NCBI RefSeq assembly: GCF_039536325.1
Contig: NZ_BAAAYO010000012.1
Coordinates: forward strand, 124,001 to 188,000
DNA from: Paenibacillus_AB hodogayensis
GTDB taxonomy: Bacteria > Bacillota > Bacilli > Paenibacillales > NBRC-103111
Direction: 5' to 3'
Length of the DNA: 64,000 bases
Positions 51,782-60,923 of the stretch are shown piece after piece. Position 1 is the first letter of the stretch. Each line of letters starts with the position of its first letter. The notes beneath the pieces were generated by a model that saw only the letters and a program-made list of their open reading frames with translations, searched no databases and was not told the origin of the DNA. Position numbers and translations under genes: made by a program.

Positions 51782-52234
51782 TTAAAAAATGGCGTCCCAC
51801 AGAGGCTTCGTTTCCCCGCCCGGGTAAACCCAATAAAGCAAGATGTAAACCGTCGCACCGGTAATCGCCGTCGCGAACCAGACGTTGGACGTGATGGGAC
51901 CGATCTTTCTGTGCTTGGCCAGCTGGTTTTTGAAGCCCCATACGAGCGTCACGATCCCCATCACGCCGCCGACGGTCGCCAGCGTGATGTGAAACAGCAA
52001 AAAGATCAAATAGATATTCTTGATGTTGTGAGGACCGCCAAACTCGGTATTGCCGACGAAAATCGTCCTCGACATATACACCGTAAAGAACAAAGGCGCA
52101 AAAGCGGCAGCCCAGGTCATCAGCTTTTGATGCTTGGCTATATTCCGCTTCGCAATCTGCCTCCAGCCCAAGGCTACCAAAATCGCGCTGATGATAATAA
52201 ACGAGGTGCTGAATGCAGGCAAAATGGTGTGCAT
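51782..52234 (-). CDS. ctaM: CtaM (DUF420), cytochrome caa3 oxidase assembly membrane protein
   Basis: 150 residues with four predicted helices. DUF420 proteins such as CtaM/YozB are needed for activity of haem-copper oxidases in Staphylococcus and Bacillus. The segments NTEFGGPHNIKNIYLIFLLF and HITLATVGGVMGIVTL, with conserved His, are characteristic. It follows ctaG by 18 bases on the same strand. The terminator at 51722-51760 closes the unit. The exact role in assembly is inferred from the family. Confidence 0.85.
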   Translation of the reverse strand: MHTILPAFSTSFIIISAILVALGWRQIAKRNIAKHQKLMTWAAAFAPLFFTVYMSRTIFVGNTEFGGPHNIKNIYLIFLLFHITLATVGGVMGIVTLVWGFKNQLAKHRKIGPITSNVWFATAITGATVYILLYWVYPGGETKPLWDAIF

Positions 52235-52252
52235 AGTGACAAGTCCCCTCCG

Positions 52253-53158
52253 TTACAAGACCGGATCGGGCATCGCCGTACGCGAATCCTGATCGTCTTT
52301 TGCCCTTTCGCGAATGTACCAGTTGAAGAAAATATAAGCGAGCGCAGCGCCGTACGTAATCTCTTGCAATATTTTCATGATGACCCCGCCAAGCTGCTGG
52401 TCTTCCTGCGGATCGAGCAGCGCGAAGTATTCGGGTCCGGAGAAACTATCCAGAAGCGCCTGCGCATTGCCGGGGATACAGTAGCCCATCGCTTTGGCCC
52501 ACATTTGCGGATCGTTGTAGGTGGCGAAGACCGGTGTACTGGCAAAAATAATCAAAGCGCATGCGGGCGTAATAAGCACGCCGTTGGCGAATATATACCC
52601 CATCTTCTTCAGCTCGCTGAGCCCATTTAATTCCGGGGTTGGCGATAAGATTGGCCACCACATCATGAATGCCGCTATTAACAGGACGAAGAAGAAAATC
52701 GTGTGCACCGTATAGTGCGTCATGACGTAATCGTGCACCAGCGGCAAATGATAAAACGAGAACAACATATTGAACGTAACAACGGTAATAAGCGGATTCG
52801 TCAAAGCGCGGATCGTCGCGCCTACAGGCTTCCTCGAGATCACCGGACGAACGAGCCAGCCGGGAATGCCCAGCAGTATGAGCGGCGGAGCGGCCAAATA
52901 GGCTAGCGACATGGACGTCATATGCGCGCTGAACATCAAGTGTCCCAGCAAGTTCAGCGGACCGCCTTGTGCAAAATAGTAAATCGCGATACCGAGCAGA
53001 AATAGCGTTTTTCTGCCCGCCGTCACAGGCGAGCTATTCGAAAACCGGAGTCGTCCAGGCCCCGTCAGCCACAGATAAACGGCTCCGATCGCGATCGTTA
53101 ACACCATCTGCCACGGGTTCCACAGTTCCCAGAACGAAAAATATTGCAACCCCAACAT
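52253..53158 (-). CDS. ctaG: CtaG, cytochrome c oxidase assembly protein
   Basis: About 301 residues with seven predicted helices. The family-typical segments are YYFAQGGPLNLLGHLMFSAH and WWPILSPTPELNGLSELKKM. CtaG of Bacillus is needed for caa3 maturation. The gene is separated from ctaF by about 140 bases and a hairpin at 53261-53291, so it may be read through at lower level or from its own promoter. It is followed by ctaM. Confidence 0.92.
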   Translation of the reverse strand: MLGLQYFSFWELWNPWQMVLTIAIGAVYLWLTGPGRLRFSNSSPVTAGRKTLFLLGIAIYYFAQGGPLNLLGHLMFSAHMTSMSLAYLAAPPLILLGIPGWLVRPVISRKPVGATIRALTNPLITVVTFNMLFSFYHLPLVHDYVMTHYTVHTIFFFVLLIAAFMMWWPILSPTPELNGLSELKKMGYIFANGVLITPACALIIFASTPVFATYNDPQMWAKAMGYCIPGNAQALLDSFSGPEYFALLDPQEDQQLGGVIMKILQEITYGAALAYIFFNWYIRERAKDDQDSRTAMPDPVL

Positions 53159-53260
53159 GGCTTTGCAAACCTCCTTAGTTCAAGCCAAACTCTTGCGCAT
53201 CGGTCTAATCCCCTAAACCCGACAAACTCAGGACCACGAATGCGCGATTGTTTCTAAACG

Positions 53261-53291
53261 AAAAGGGGGCGCTTTTATCCAAAGGCCCCCT
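53261..53291 (-). terminator. Terminator after ctaF
   Basis: GGGGGC and GCCCCC, with an inner TTT/AAA pair, form the stem; four T follow on the minus strand. It probably reduces transcription into ctaG. Confidence 0.65.
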
Positions 53292-53297
53292 CCGACA

Positions 53298-53612
53298 TTA
53301 CCACCAAATCCAATATGTGACTGCCGCGACTCCCGTCAGCGCGATAATGAAACCGAAGGCGATTCCCGTTATCGCGTACGCATGACCGCGGTCTTTCATA
53401 TGCATCCAGAACGCAAGCTGGAATACCGCTTGAATAATACCGAGTACAAGGATGAACAAAATGGTAAACGTTCTGCCGATCTCCGCGTAGACGACAACAA
53501 AAGCGAGAAGCGTCAGTACGATGGAGAAGATGAACGACAAGTAGTGATTTTTCGGACCTTCATGGATGTGCCGTTTTCCGGCGTCCGATGCGGAATGATC
53601 ATGGCCTGCCAT
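53298..53612 (-). CDS. ctaF: CtaF, cytochrome c oxidase subunit IV
   Basis: A 104-residue membrane protein with three predicted helices, the small subunit IV of caa3 oxidase. FWMHMKDRGHAYAITG is the conserved loop of the family. The N-terminus is hydrophilic and rich in His and Asp. It lies 3 bases after ctaE, so translation is likely coupled. It is the last core subunit before the terminator. Confidence 0.93.
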   Translation of the reverse strand: MAGHDHSASDAGKRHIHEGPKNHYLSFIFSIVLTLLAFVVVYAEIGRTFTILFILVLGIIQAVFQLAFWMHMKDRGHAYAITGIAFGFIIALTGVAAVTYWIWW

Positions 53613-53615
53613 CGT

Positions 53616-54233
53616 TTAGCCCACCTTTCCCATCAAATACACGACGGTGAAAATGAATACCCATACGACGTCGACAAAGTGCCAGTACAAGCCGAACAAA
53701 TACAGCTTTGGAGCGGTTACGACGGTCAATTTCTTCTTGCTTAGCTGCAGAAGCAGCAGAACCAGCCACAGCACGCCGAATGCAACGTGAGCTCCGTGGA
53801 AACCGACCAACGTGTAGAAGGCCGAGCTGAAGGCGCTCGTCGAGAACGTATGACCTTCGTGCACATATTCAACGAATTCGTATATTTCCAATCCGAGGAA
53901 GCCAAGGCCCAGCAGCAGCGTGACAATGAACCACAGATTGATTTTGCCGATATCTTTGCGGTGCATAGCCTGAATGGCCAGTACGCTGGTCAAGCTGCTT
54001 GTCAACAACAGGAGCGTCGCGAGAGCGACTGTCGGAAGCTTGAAAAGCTCATGAGCCGCAGGCCCGTCGCCGATCTGGTTGCGCAAGCCGATGAACGTTG
54101 CGAACAGTGTACCGAACAGTACCGTCTCTCCGCCGAGGAACAACCAGAAGGCGAGAATTTTATTGCGTCCCTCAAGAGTCGCTTTCTCCGGTTCGGCCGG
54201 TAAATTTTTACCTGTCAAATCCGCAGAACTCAT
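53616..54233 (-). CDS. ctaE: CtaE, cytochrome c oxidase subunit III
   Basis: 205 residues with five predicted helices. The segments FHGAHVAFGVLWLVLLLLQL and YWHFVDVVWVFIFTVVYLMG carry the family signature. The subunit stabilises the proton-pumping core and may channel oxygen. The start at 54233 overlaps the ctaD stop by ATGA. The length is that of the short Bacillus form. Confidence 0.96.
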   Translation of the reverse strand: MSSADLTGKNLPAEPEKATLEGRNKILAFWLFLGGETVLFGTLFATFIGLRNQIGDGPAAHELFKLPTVALATLLLLTSSLTSVLAIQAMHRKDIGKINLWFIVTLLLGLGFLGLEIYEFVEYVHEGHTFSTSAFSSAFYTLVGFHGAHVAFGVLWLVLLLLQLSKKKLTVVTAPKLYLFGLYWHFVDVVWVFIFTVVYLMGKVG

Positions 54234-56074
54234 ACTTTCGCCCCCTTATCCTGAAGCTCTTCGACTTCGATGTGGTAACCGTGATCGTCATAAATGGAAC
54301 GAAGCATCATGCAGATCAGCGTGACGATAACGCCGCCGGCGCCGACGAAATAATTGTGGTACATAAATCCGTAACCGGCAATGAACAATCCCAAAGACAT
54401 AACAAACGGCAAGATCGAAGGAGACGGCATGTGAATCGGGCCAAGCGGCTCGGCCGGCGTCATTTCCTTGCGGCCTTCCATCTTTTCTTTAAACAGCGGG
54501 TCAAGACCGCGAACGAGCGGAAGCTGCTTGAAGTTGTACTCCGGAGCCGGCGACGGAATCGCCCATTCCAGCGTGCGAGCATCCCACGGATCGGCAGGAG
54601 CGTTCATCGGCTTCGTATTCGTTGCGATGATATTGATCAGGAACAGGATCGTACCTACGCCCATGGCGAACGCGCCAATCGTACTGATAAAGTTAAATGT
54701 ATCAAAGTTCTGGCCTTCCAGATAAGTAAATACGCGACGCGGCATCCCCATCAGACCGAGGAAATGCTGGACGAAGAACGTCAGATGGAAGCCGATGAAG
54801 AAGAACCAGAACGTCAGCTTGCCGAGCGTTTCGTTCAGCATCCGTCCGAACATCTTCGGCCACCAATAGTGCAAGCCGGAGAAAATACCGAACACGAGAC
54901 CGCCTACGATAACGTAGTGAAAGTGCGCCACGACGAAGTAGCTGTCATGGAACTGGAAGTCAGCCGGAGGAGATGCAAGCATAACCCCGGTCATACCGCC
55001 CATAACGAAGGTCGGGATAAAGCCCAGTGCGAACAAGCTTGCGGTGGTAAAGCGGATCTGCCCGCCCCACAGCGTAAACAGCCAGTTGAAGATTTTGATG
55101 CCCGTCGGCACCGCGATAAGCATCGTCGCTATCGAGAACAAGGCGTTGCCGACAGGGCCGAGTCCGACGGTGAACATGTGGTGGACCCAAACCATGAAGC
55201 CAAGGAAGCCGATGATAACGGTAGCAAATACCATCGCGCTGTAACCGAACAAGCGCTTGTGCGAGAACGTACTGACGACTTCGGAGATGATGCCGAAAGC
55301 CGGCAATATCAGAATGTATACCTCAGGGTGACCGAATATCCAGAAGATATGCTGCCATAGGACGACGTTCCCGCCCGCTCCGACATCGAAGAAGTTCGCT
55401 TCGAATAATCGCTCGAACATGAGAAGCACGAGACCTACGGTAATCGCCGGGAAGGCGAACAGGATCAAGGCCGATGTAATAAAGGATGCCCAAGTAAAGA
55501 GCGGCATACGCATGAAGGACATTCCCGGTGCGCGCATGTTGATGATCGTAACCAGGAAGTTGATCCCGCCGATCAGCGTGCCTATACCGGCAATCTGCAG
55601 CCCCAGAACATAAAAGTCGACGCCCTTGCCGCTATATGTCGTTGAGGACGAGAGCGGCGTATACGCCGTCCAGCCTGCGTCAGGAGCCCCTTGAAAAAAC
55701 CAGCTTGTGTTAAGCAAAACGCCGCCAAAGATGAACAGCCAGAGGCCGAGAGCGTTAACGAACGGAAACGCAACGTCGCGCGCCCCGATCTGCAAGGGCA
55801 CGATCGCATTCATAAAGGCGAATATGAGCGGCATCGCCGCCAAGAAAATCATTGTCGTCCCGTGCATGGTCAACAGCTGATTGAACATGGACGCGTCGAC
55901 TGCGTCGTTCATCGGTTTAATAAGCTGGACGCGAATCAGAATGGCTTCCAGACCACCGAACAGGAAGAAAACCCCGCCGGCCAGAAGATACAAAATTCCG
56001 ATTTTCTTATGGTCCACGGTTGTCAGCCAATCCATCAGCCCGCTGTATTTTTTAACCGTATGTGCGTGTGCCAA
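54230..56074 (-). CDS. ctaD: CtaD, cytochrome c oxidase subunit I
   Basis: 614 residues with twelve core helices, plus extra C-terminal helices of the SoxM/caa3 type. It carries haem a, haem a3 and CuB; the segment GHPEVYILILPAFGIISEV has the cross-linked His-Tyr ligand and HDSYFVVAHFHYVIVGG the haem ligands. It reduces oxygen to water while pumping protons across the cell membrane. It follows ctaC by 96 bases. The length and order match the Bacillus cta operon. All conserved ligands I can see are kept. Confidence 0.98.
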   Translation of the reverse strand: MAHAHTVKKYSGLMDWLTTVDHKKIGILYLLAGGVFFLFGGLEAILIRVQLIKPMNDAVDASMFNQLLTMHGTTMIFLAAMPLIFAFMNAIVPLQIGARDVAFPFVNALGLWLFIFGGVLLNTSWFFQGAPDAGWTAYTPLSSSTTYSGKGVDFYVLGLQIAGIGTLIGGINFLVTIINMRAPGMSFMRMPLFTWASFITSALILFAFPAITVGLVLLMFERLFEANFFDVGAGGNVVLWQHIFWIFGHPEVYILILPAFGIISEVVSTFSHKRLFGYSAMVFATVIIGFLGFMVWVHHMFTVGLGPVGNALFSIATMLIAVPTGIKIFNWLFTLWGGQIRFTTASLFALGFIPTFVMGGMTGVMLASPPADFQFHDSYFVVAHFHYVIVGGLVFGIFSGLHYWWPKMFGRMLNETLGKLTFWFFFIGFHLTFFVQHFLGLMGMPRRVFTYLEGQNFDTFNFISTIGAFAMGVGTILFLINIIATNTKPMNAPADPWDARTLEWAIPSPAPEYNFKQLPLVRGLDPLFKEKMEGRKEMTPAEPLGPIHMPSPSILPFVMSLGLFIAGYGFMYHNYFVGAGGVIVTLICMMLRSIYDDHGYHIEVEELQDKGAKV

Positions 56075-56170
56075 CGTGTAACCCTCCTAAGAACTTTTTC
56101 GCCAGCAAAGGCCGCTTGCGTAAGCATCCGCTGAGCTTTACCGGCGATTAAGCTTTCTTGTACGCGAATC

Positions 56171-57247
56171 TTAATGCTTTTGACCAGCCAAGTATTCAAC
56201 CAACGCGTTGATTTGTTGATCATTCAAATCGAGGCTTTGCTCCATCTTGCTACCCGGGACGTTTTTCGGATTCGGCATCAAGTTGCCCGGTTTGACTTTT
56301 TGCGGATCGTTAAGCCACGTTTGCAGGTTGTTCTTCAAATCGCCAGGATCGCGGTTGAACAATATTCCGGCTACGGTCGAGCGGTCCGCGTAGTTCAAGA
56401 GGCTCGGTCCCACTTTGCCGCCTTCGACTTGTTTCGACTGCGTATTGTAGATGGCATGGCAGGCAAGGCACTTGTCTTTGAAAATTTTCTCGCCTTCTTG
56501 CGTTTGGGCGGAAGCGGCAACGACTGTCGGCGTTTTCATACCGCCTACCCAACGGTCGAACTCTTCCGGAGAGACTGCTTTCACTTTAAAGTCCATCAAA
56601 GCATGGGATTGTCCGCAAAGCTCGGCGCATTTACCGTAGTAAGTACCCGGTTTGTCGGCTTTCAAATAATGCATATTGGTCATGCCCGGATTGGTATCCT
56701 TCTTGCCGCCAAGCGCCGGTACCCAGAAGGAGTGGATGACGTCGGCCGATTCCAGGTGGAACGCAATCGTTCTGCCTGTCGGAATGACCAAATCCTGAGC
56801 AGTCGTTACTTTCTCGTTCATGTATTCGAATTCCCACCAGAATTGGTGTCCGGTTACTTTGACTTGCAGCGCATTCGGATCCTTGGAGTAATCCTTGTCC
56901 AATTCAAACGTATACTTGACGGTCGGTATCGCAATGACGATCAGCAGCAGAAACGGAATAACCGTCCAGATAATCTCCAGCTTGTGATTGCCTTCCACCT
57001 GCTTCGGAACCCCGGTTTGCCCCGGCCGTTTGCGAAAACGGACCAGAACATAGACGTAAATGATCGCAACAACCGCAAATACGGCGATCATAACGATCAA
57101 AGAGAGGTAAATGACCGATAATTGCTTTTCCGCCACCGGACCTTTCGGATCCAAAGCCGTCAAATTTTCCAAACCACAACCCGTAAGCATGAACGTTAAT
57201 ACCGCAAACAATGGAATTATACGCCATGCAGACTGCCACCGTCTCAT
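56171..57247 (-). CDS. ctaC: CtaC, cytochrome c oxidase subunit II with fused cytochrome c
   Basis: 358 residues: the caa3-type subunit II. Cys24 follows a lipoprotein-type signal (MLTGC), so it may be lipid-anchored. Two helices (about 45-70 and 95-112) anchor the CuA domain with His172, Cys207, Glu209, Cys211, His215 and Met218. The C-terminal cytochrome c domain has CLACH (260-264) and a distal Met near 313. Thus electrons pass from haem c to CuA. ATG at 57247 is preceded by an in-frame stop, so this start is fixed. It is the first gene of the operon. ctaA and ctaB (haem synthesis) are not here. Confidence 0.97.
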   Translation of the reverse strand: MRRWQSAWRIIPLFAVLTFMLTGCGLENLTALDPKGPVAEKQLSVIYLSLIVMIAVFAVVAIIYVYVLVRFRKRPGQTGVPKQVEGNHKLEIIWTVIPFLLLIVIAIPTVKYTFELDKDYSKDPNALQVKVTGHQFWWEFEYMNEKVTTAQDLVIPTGRTIAFHLESADVIHSFWVPALGGKKDTNPGMTNMHYLKADKPGTYYGKCAELCGQSHALMDFKVKAVSPEEFDRWVGGMKTPTVVAASAQTQEGEKIFKDKCLACHAIYNTQSKQVEGGKVGPSLLNYADRSTVAGILFNRDPGDLKNNLQTWLNDPQKVKPGNLMPNPKNVPGSKMEQSLDLNDQQINALVEYLAGQKH

Positions 57248-57584
57248 TCACTCATCAACCCCAATTCTCTGTGTTTAATAGACCGATCGTCCCTCCAAGA
57301 CCAATCTATTAGCGCTATCATGGATGGCCACATTTTGTCAACAAACCTAATCACCTTATTAAATATAAATTCGCCGAAACCTTTTGTCAATCGATGTGGG
57401 AAAGTTCACAAATTGTTCTAAATCAAAGGGTTTCGGGCATTTTCCGTTTGCAGCGCCGCGCCAAAAGCGCACATCAAGGTTATTTCCATTAAACAGACGG
57501 TTTATGCAAAACCGGCCGATTGCATATTTAGAGGGAGCAAAGCAAATGATACGAATGGACTTCTTCTTGACAAGGAGGCAAATC
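57248..57584. other. 337-base divergent region between ctaC and the sporulation lipoprotein gene
   Basis: On the minus strand TTGACA at 57336-57341 and GATAGC at 57314-57319 (16-base spacer) could drive ctaC; the -10 is weak. On the plus strand no convincing promoter for the lipoprotein is seen; a sporulation sigma factor is expected. An AT-rich block lies near 57355-57370. No gene is supported. Confidence 0.4.
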
Positions 57585-58262
57585 ATGAGACGGAATATAA
57601 CGCTCACCTGCATCGCCTTGGCCGCCCTCGTCTGGATCGCCGCCTGCTCGTACCAGAAACAATTCGAAAGCGGTCCTTCCGATTACGGCAGCCGGACCGA
57701 AACGGAGGAAAAACGCAATTACCGCAGCTACAATACGCAGCTCAAGGCGGCAGACCACAACAATACCCGTCTGGACTTCGTCCAATCGACGACCGACGCC
57801 GTTGACGAGTTGAAGGGCGTTCGCAGCTCATTCGTCATCGTGACGGACAAGAACGCTTATGTAGCTGCCGTACTGGACAATACGGCGACGGGCATGAAAG
57901 GCAAAGGCACGATATTGTTCAGCGACAGGACCATCGCCTCTCCCGGCGTCGACGATCATTCCGATGTGTCTTACGTGCTGCCGCCCGGCGATATCGTGAT
58001 GGACAAATACAGCTTCGATACGATTCCGAACCCGCAGGATTTATCGAGCGAGCTTGTACGCCGCTTGACCGAGCGCGTGATGGAGCTTCATCCGAACGTA
58101 GCCCATGTATTCGTTTCGGCCAATCAGCAGTTCATCAACCGTTTCAGCGAATATGCCCATGAAGCGTGGCGCGGTTCCTCCCTTCAGCCGTATGTCTCCG
58201 ATTTCAACGCGCTAGTTCAGGATCATTTTGGGGACCATGGCGTTATTGATCCGAATCCCTAA
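57585..58262 (+). CDS. YhcN/YlaJ-type sporulation lipoprotein
   Basis: About 225 residues. The signal ends with IAAC (Cys21), a lipoprotein site, although the residue before is unusual. The pattern SSFVIVTDKNAYVAAVLD and LTERVMELHPNVAHVFVSAN is that of the YhcN/YlaJ family, proteins of the spore membrane that affect germination or outgrowth. AAGGAGG lies 6 bases before the ATG at 57585; an upstream in-frame start lacks one. Monocistronic. The role in the spore is from the family. Confidence 0.85.
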   Translation: MRRNITLTCIALAALVWIAACSYQKQFESGPSDYGSRTETEEKRNYRSYNTQLKAADHNNTRLDFVQSTTDAVDELKGVRSSFVIVTDKNAYVAAVLDNTATGMKGKGTILFSDRTIASPGVDDHSDVSYVLPPGDIVMDKYSFDTIPNPQDLSSELVRRLTERVMELHPNVAHVFVSANQQFINRFSEYAHEAWRGSSLQPYVSDFNALVQDHFGDHGVIDPNP

Positions 58263-58410
58263 TACCCGGGACGCATTCCGAATGTATTTCTTCATCTAAA
58301 TAGGTTGTTTCCGCTCTGCTCTGCAGCGACCCGCATCGTCCGATGCGGGTTTCTTTCGTCTGTTCTCCCCAAAAAACGAGAAATAGTTCGTTGAACTGGA
58401 TACATTTATG

Positions 58411-58437
58411 TAAGAATAGGCAGGAAATTGTCGTTAT
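58411..58437 (+). promoter_or_regulatory. Putative sigma-D promoter of motAB
   Basis: TAAG (58411-58414), a 15-base spacer and GTCGTTAT (58430-58437) fit the motility sigma consensus TAAA-N15-GCCGATAT at three of four and six of eight positions. It lies 65 bases before motA. Confidence 0.6.
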
Positions 58438-58501
58438 GAATCGAATAAGTAGTTCTATAACGCCCGCCATATAGGTCGGATTACATAAGGACGGTGTAAT
58501 A

Positions 58502-59311
58502 ATGGAAAAGTCTACAGGCATTGGCATAGTTTTAGCCTTTGTCGCTCTCTTGGTAGGTATGGTATTAAAGGGAGCTCATCTTAGCTCGCTTGCGAATCCT
58601 GCCGCGATTATGATTATCATCTTGGGCACGGTTGCGGCCATCTTCATCGCCTTCCCGATGTCTGACTTGAAAAAGGTCCCTAAGCTGTTCGCCATCCTCT
58701 TCAAGCAGCAAAAGCTCGTATCCAAGAAGGAATTGATCCAATTGTTTATCGAGTGGGTTTCCATTACCCGCCGCGAAGGGTTGCTCGCGCTAGAAAGCAA
58801 GGTCGACGATATCGACGACATGTTCCTGCGCAACGGCATGCGGATGATCATCGACGGCAACGATCAGGAATTTATCCATGACGTATTAATGGAAGAAATA
58901 TCGGCTATGGAGGAACGGCACCGCTCGGGCGCGCTGATCTTTACGCAAGCGGGCACCTACGCCCCTACTCTCGGCGTTCTGGGGGCGGTTGTCGGTCTGA
59001 TCGCCGCGCTCAGCAACTTGAACCAGGTCGAAGCGCTCGGACATTTGATATCGGCGGCCTTCGTGGCCACCTTGCTCGGTATTTTTACCGGCTACGTGCT
59101 CTGGCATCCGTTCGCTAACAAGCTGAAGCAAATTTCCAAAAAAGAAGTCGAGGTCAAAATGATGATGGTTGAAGGACTGCTGTCCATTCAATCCGGCATC
59201 TCGGCTATCGCGATCGAGCAGAAGCTGTCCGTATTCCTCGCCCCATCCGAACGTTACGCCAGCAATAAAGGAGAGGAAGGCAGTGAACAAAAAGCACAAG
59301 CAGCATCATGA
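58502..59311 (+). CDS. motA: MotA, flagellar motor stator protein
   Basis: 269 residues with four predicted helices (about 5-22, 32-50, 152-170, 183-200). GTYAPTLGVLGAVVGLI is the conserved pore segment with the key Pro. Together with MotB it forms the ion channel that drives the flagellar motor. The end overlaps motB by 29 bases. The sigma-D-like promoter upstream supports motility control. An AGGACGG-type site lies before the ATG at 58502. No other flagellar gene is in the window. Confidence 0.95.
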   Translation: MEKSTGIGIVLAFVALLVGMVLKGAHLSSLANPAAIMIIILGTVAAIFIAFPMSDLKKVPKLFAILFKQQKLVSKKELIQLFIEWVSITRREGLLALESKVDDIDDMFLRNGMRMIIDGNDQEFIHDVLMEEISAMEERHRSGALIFTQAGTYAPTLGVLGAVVGLIAALSNLNQVEALGHLISAAFVATLLGIFTGYVLWHPFANKLKQISKKEVEVKMMMVEGLLSIQSGISAIAIEQKLSVFLAPSERYASNKGEEGSEQKAQAAS

Positions 59312-60092
59312 GGAGCATATTGACGAGTCCTGGCTTATCCCCTATGCCGACCTGCTGACGCTGCTTCTCGCCTTGTTCATCATCCTGTTCGCTTCCAGCG
59401 AAATGGATTCGAAAAAATACAATTCGATCATGCGCAGCTTGAATTCCGCCTTTACCGGCGGCTCGAGCTTTTTCGATCAGCCTCAGGTCGTACCGATCAT
59501 GGAAGACCCGGCCTCCGATCTGAACAAAAAGCTCGAGGAAGCCAAGCAGCTGTCCGAGAAGCAAGGAGCCGAACAAGAGCAAATCCGCAAGGAAACGGCG
59601 GAGCTCCAAGAACTGAAGCAAAAGCTCGATCGATATATTCAAGACAATCAATTGACCACGCAGCTGGAAACGAAGCTGACCAACGATATGCTCATGATTA
59701 CGATTCGCGATAATGCCCTATATGCGTCCGGCAGCGCAAACGTCAAGCCGGAAGCCCAGAAGCTGGCGGTCACCATCTCCGATATGCTGACCCAATACCC
59801 CCAGTATCAGATCGAGGTATCCGGTCATACGGACAACGTGCCGATCCGCAATGCGGAGTTTGAGACGAACTGGGATTTGAGCGCCAAGCGGGCTTTGAAT
59901 TTTATGAAAATCCTGCTGCAGAACGATAAAATTACCGCCAATCGTTTCCGCGCCATCGGTTATGGGGAATTCCAGCCGATCGACTCGAACGATACCGCCG
60001 ACGGCCGGGCCAAAAACCGCCGGGTGGAAGTGTCCATCCTAAGAACGATCAAATCGCCTAATGTCATCGGCGCCGACGGCAAGAAGCAATGA
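59283..60092 (+). CDS. motB: MotB, flagellar motor stator protein
   Basis: 269 residues. One N-terminal helix holds Asp23 (PYADLLTLLLALFIILFA), the proton-binding residue; this sequence fits the H+-type MotB rather than the Na+-type MotS. A coiled-coil region (about 75-115; KKLEEAKQLSEKQGAEQEQI) follows, then the OmpA-like peptidoglycan-binding domain (VSGHTDNVPIRN, NWDLSAKRALN, GRAKNRRVEV). The start is GTG at 59283 with AAAGGAG upstream. Overlap with motA couples the two. A terminator follows at 60106. Confidence 0.95.
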   Translation: MNKKHKQHHEEHIDESWLIPYADLLTLLLALFIILFASSEMDSKKYNSIMRSLNSAFTGGSSFFDQPQVVPIMEDPASDLNKKLEEAKQLSEKQGAEQEQIRKETAELQELKQKLDRYIQDNQLTTQLETKLTNDMLMITIRDNALYASGSANVKPEAQKLAVTISDMLTQYPQYQIEVSGHTDNVPIRNAEFETNWDLSAKRALNFMKILLQNDKITANRFRAIGYGEFQPIDSNDTADGRAKNRRVEVSILRTIKSPNVIGADGKKQ

Positions 60093-60105
60093 CCGAACAG
60101 CAACG

Positions 60106-60140
60106 GAAGAGCCCTTTTCTTGACAGGGCTCTTCTTTTTT
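60106..60140 (+). terminator. Terminator of motAB
   Basis: GAAGAGCCC and GGGCTCTTC pair perfectly around an 11-base loop, followed by six T. Confidence 0.92.
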
Positions 60141-60233
60141 GCGTTATTGCCGAATAAGATGATACATGACATTCGCAGCCTGTTCGTTGACGCCATGGGT
60201 CAACGACCGATTACGGAACGGGAGGTGCGATCT

Positions 60234-60830
60234 ATGACGGATAAACGGGAAGCCGGCGCGAAGCCGCGTTTGTTTGTTTTTACCGGGCCCGACGGTTCGG
60301 GACGCAAGACGATAGCGGATATGACGGGATCGACGCTGGAGCTGAAGAAGGCGCTTTCTTACACGACACGCGAACCGCGGCCGGGGGAACGGGAAGGCCA
60401 GGACTATCATTTCATCGACCAGGAATCGTTCCTGCAAGCCAAGGCGAACGGAGAGTTTGTCGAAGCGGTGTTTACGGAAGGGCATCATTATGGAATCAAG
60501 CAATCCGATATCGAGAAACTTTGGTCAGAGCACCGGTTCGTCTACGTGATCCTGAACCCGGAAGGCGCACGGATGCTGAAGCAGGCTTATGGCGACCGCG
60601 TCATCCGTCTCTTCCTGTACGCTGACCGCGAGTCGCTCTGGAGACGGCAGGTGGATCGCGGTGACGGCGTAGAGGCCGTGGAGAGCCGCATGTCGCTGTA
60701 CAGCGCCGCTATGTCTCATTTGCCGGAATGCGAGCATAGCTTCGAGAACGTGGATTTGTCCCATACGGTGTTTTCCATTACCAATGTGATCGAACGCTAT
60801 TTGAACCGACAGCTTCTGAATCTGGATTAA
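60234..60830 (+). CDS. Guanylate kinase-like protein
   Basis: About 198 residues. The P-loop reads GPDGSGRKT (about 18-26), the GMP-binding part has SYTTREPRPGEREGQDYHFI and GEFVEAVFTEGHHYGI, all as in guanylate kinase. The tail (LPECEHSFENVDLSHTVFSI) also fits. Positions of the typical RSARP-type loop vary. It is not in the rpoZ/gmk context, so it may be a second, divergent copy. GGGAGGT lies 8 bases before the ATG at 60234. The GMP kinase activity is plausible but unproven. Confidence 0.8.
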   Translation: MTDKREAGAKPRLFVFTGPDGSGRKTIADMTGSTLELKKALSYTTREPRPGEREGQDYHFIDQESFLQAKANGEFVEAVFTEGHHYGIKQSDIEKLWSEHRFVYVILNPEGARMLKQAYGDRVIRLFLYADRESLWRRQVDRGDGVEAVESRMSLYSAAMSHLPECEHSFENVDLSHTVFSITNVIERYLNRQLLNLD

Positions 60831-60856
60831 ACCTATCACAGTATTCTCCATCCCCT

Positions 60857-60880
60857 CCCCTCGCTCGCGCGGGGTTTTTT
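60857..60880 (+). terminator. Terminator of the guanylate kinase-like gene
   Basis: CCCC and GGGG flank a CG-rich loop, then six T, about 27 bases past the stop. Confidence 0.6.
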
Positions 60881-60923
60881 CTTGCTTCATTTTGTGACAC
60901 AATAGAGGCAGGAGGGATGAGCA

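Noticed and set aside
54098..55360. A 420-codon open frame opposite ctaD
   Set aside because: It is antisense to the highly conserved subunit I, with no recognisable protein features and a Arg/Glu-rich composition.
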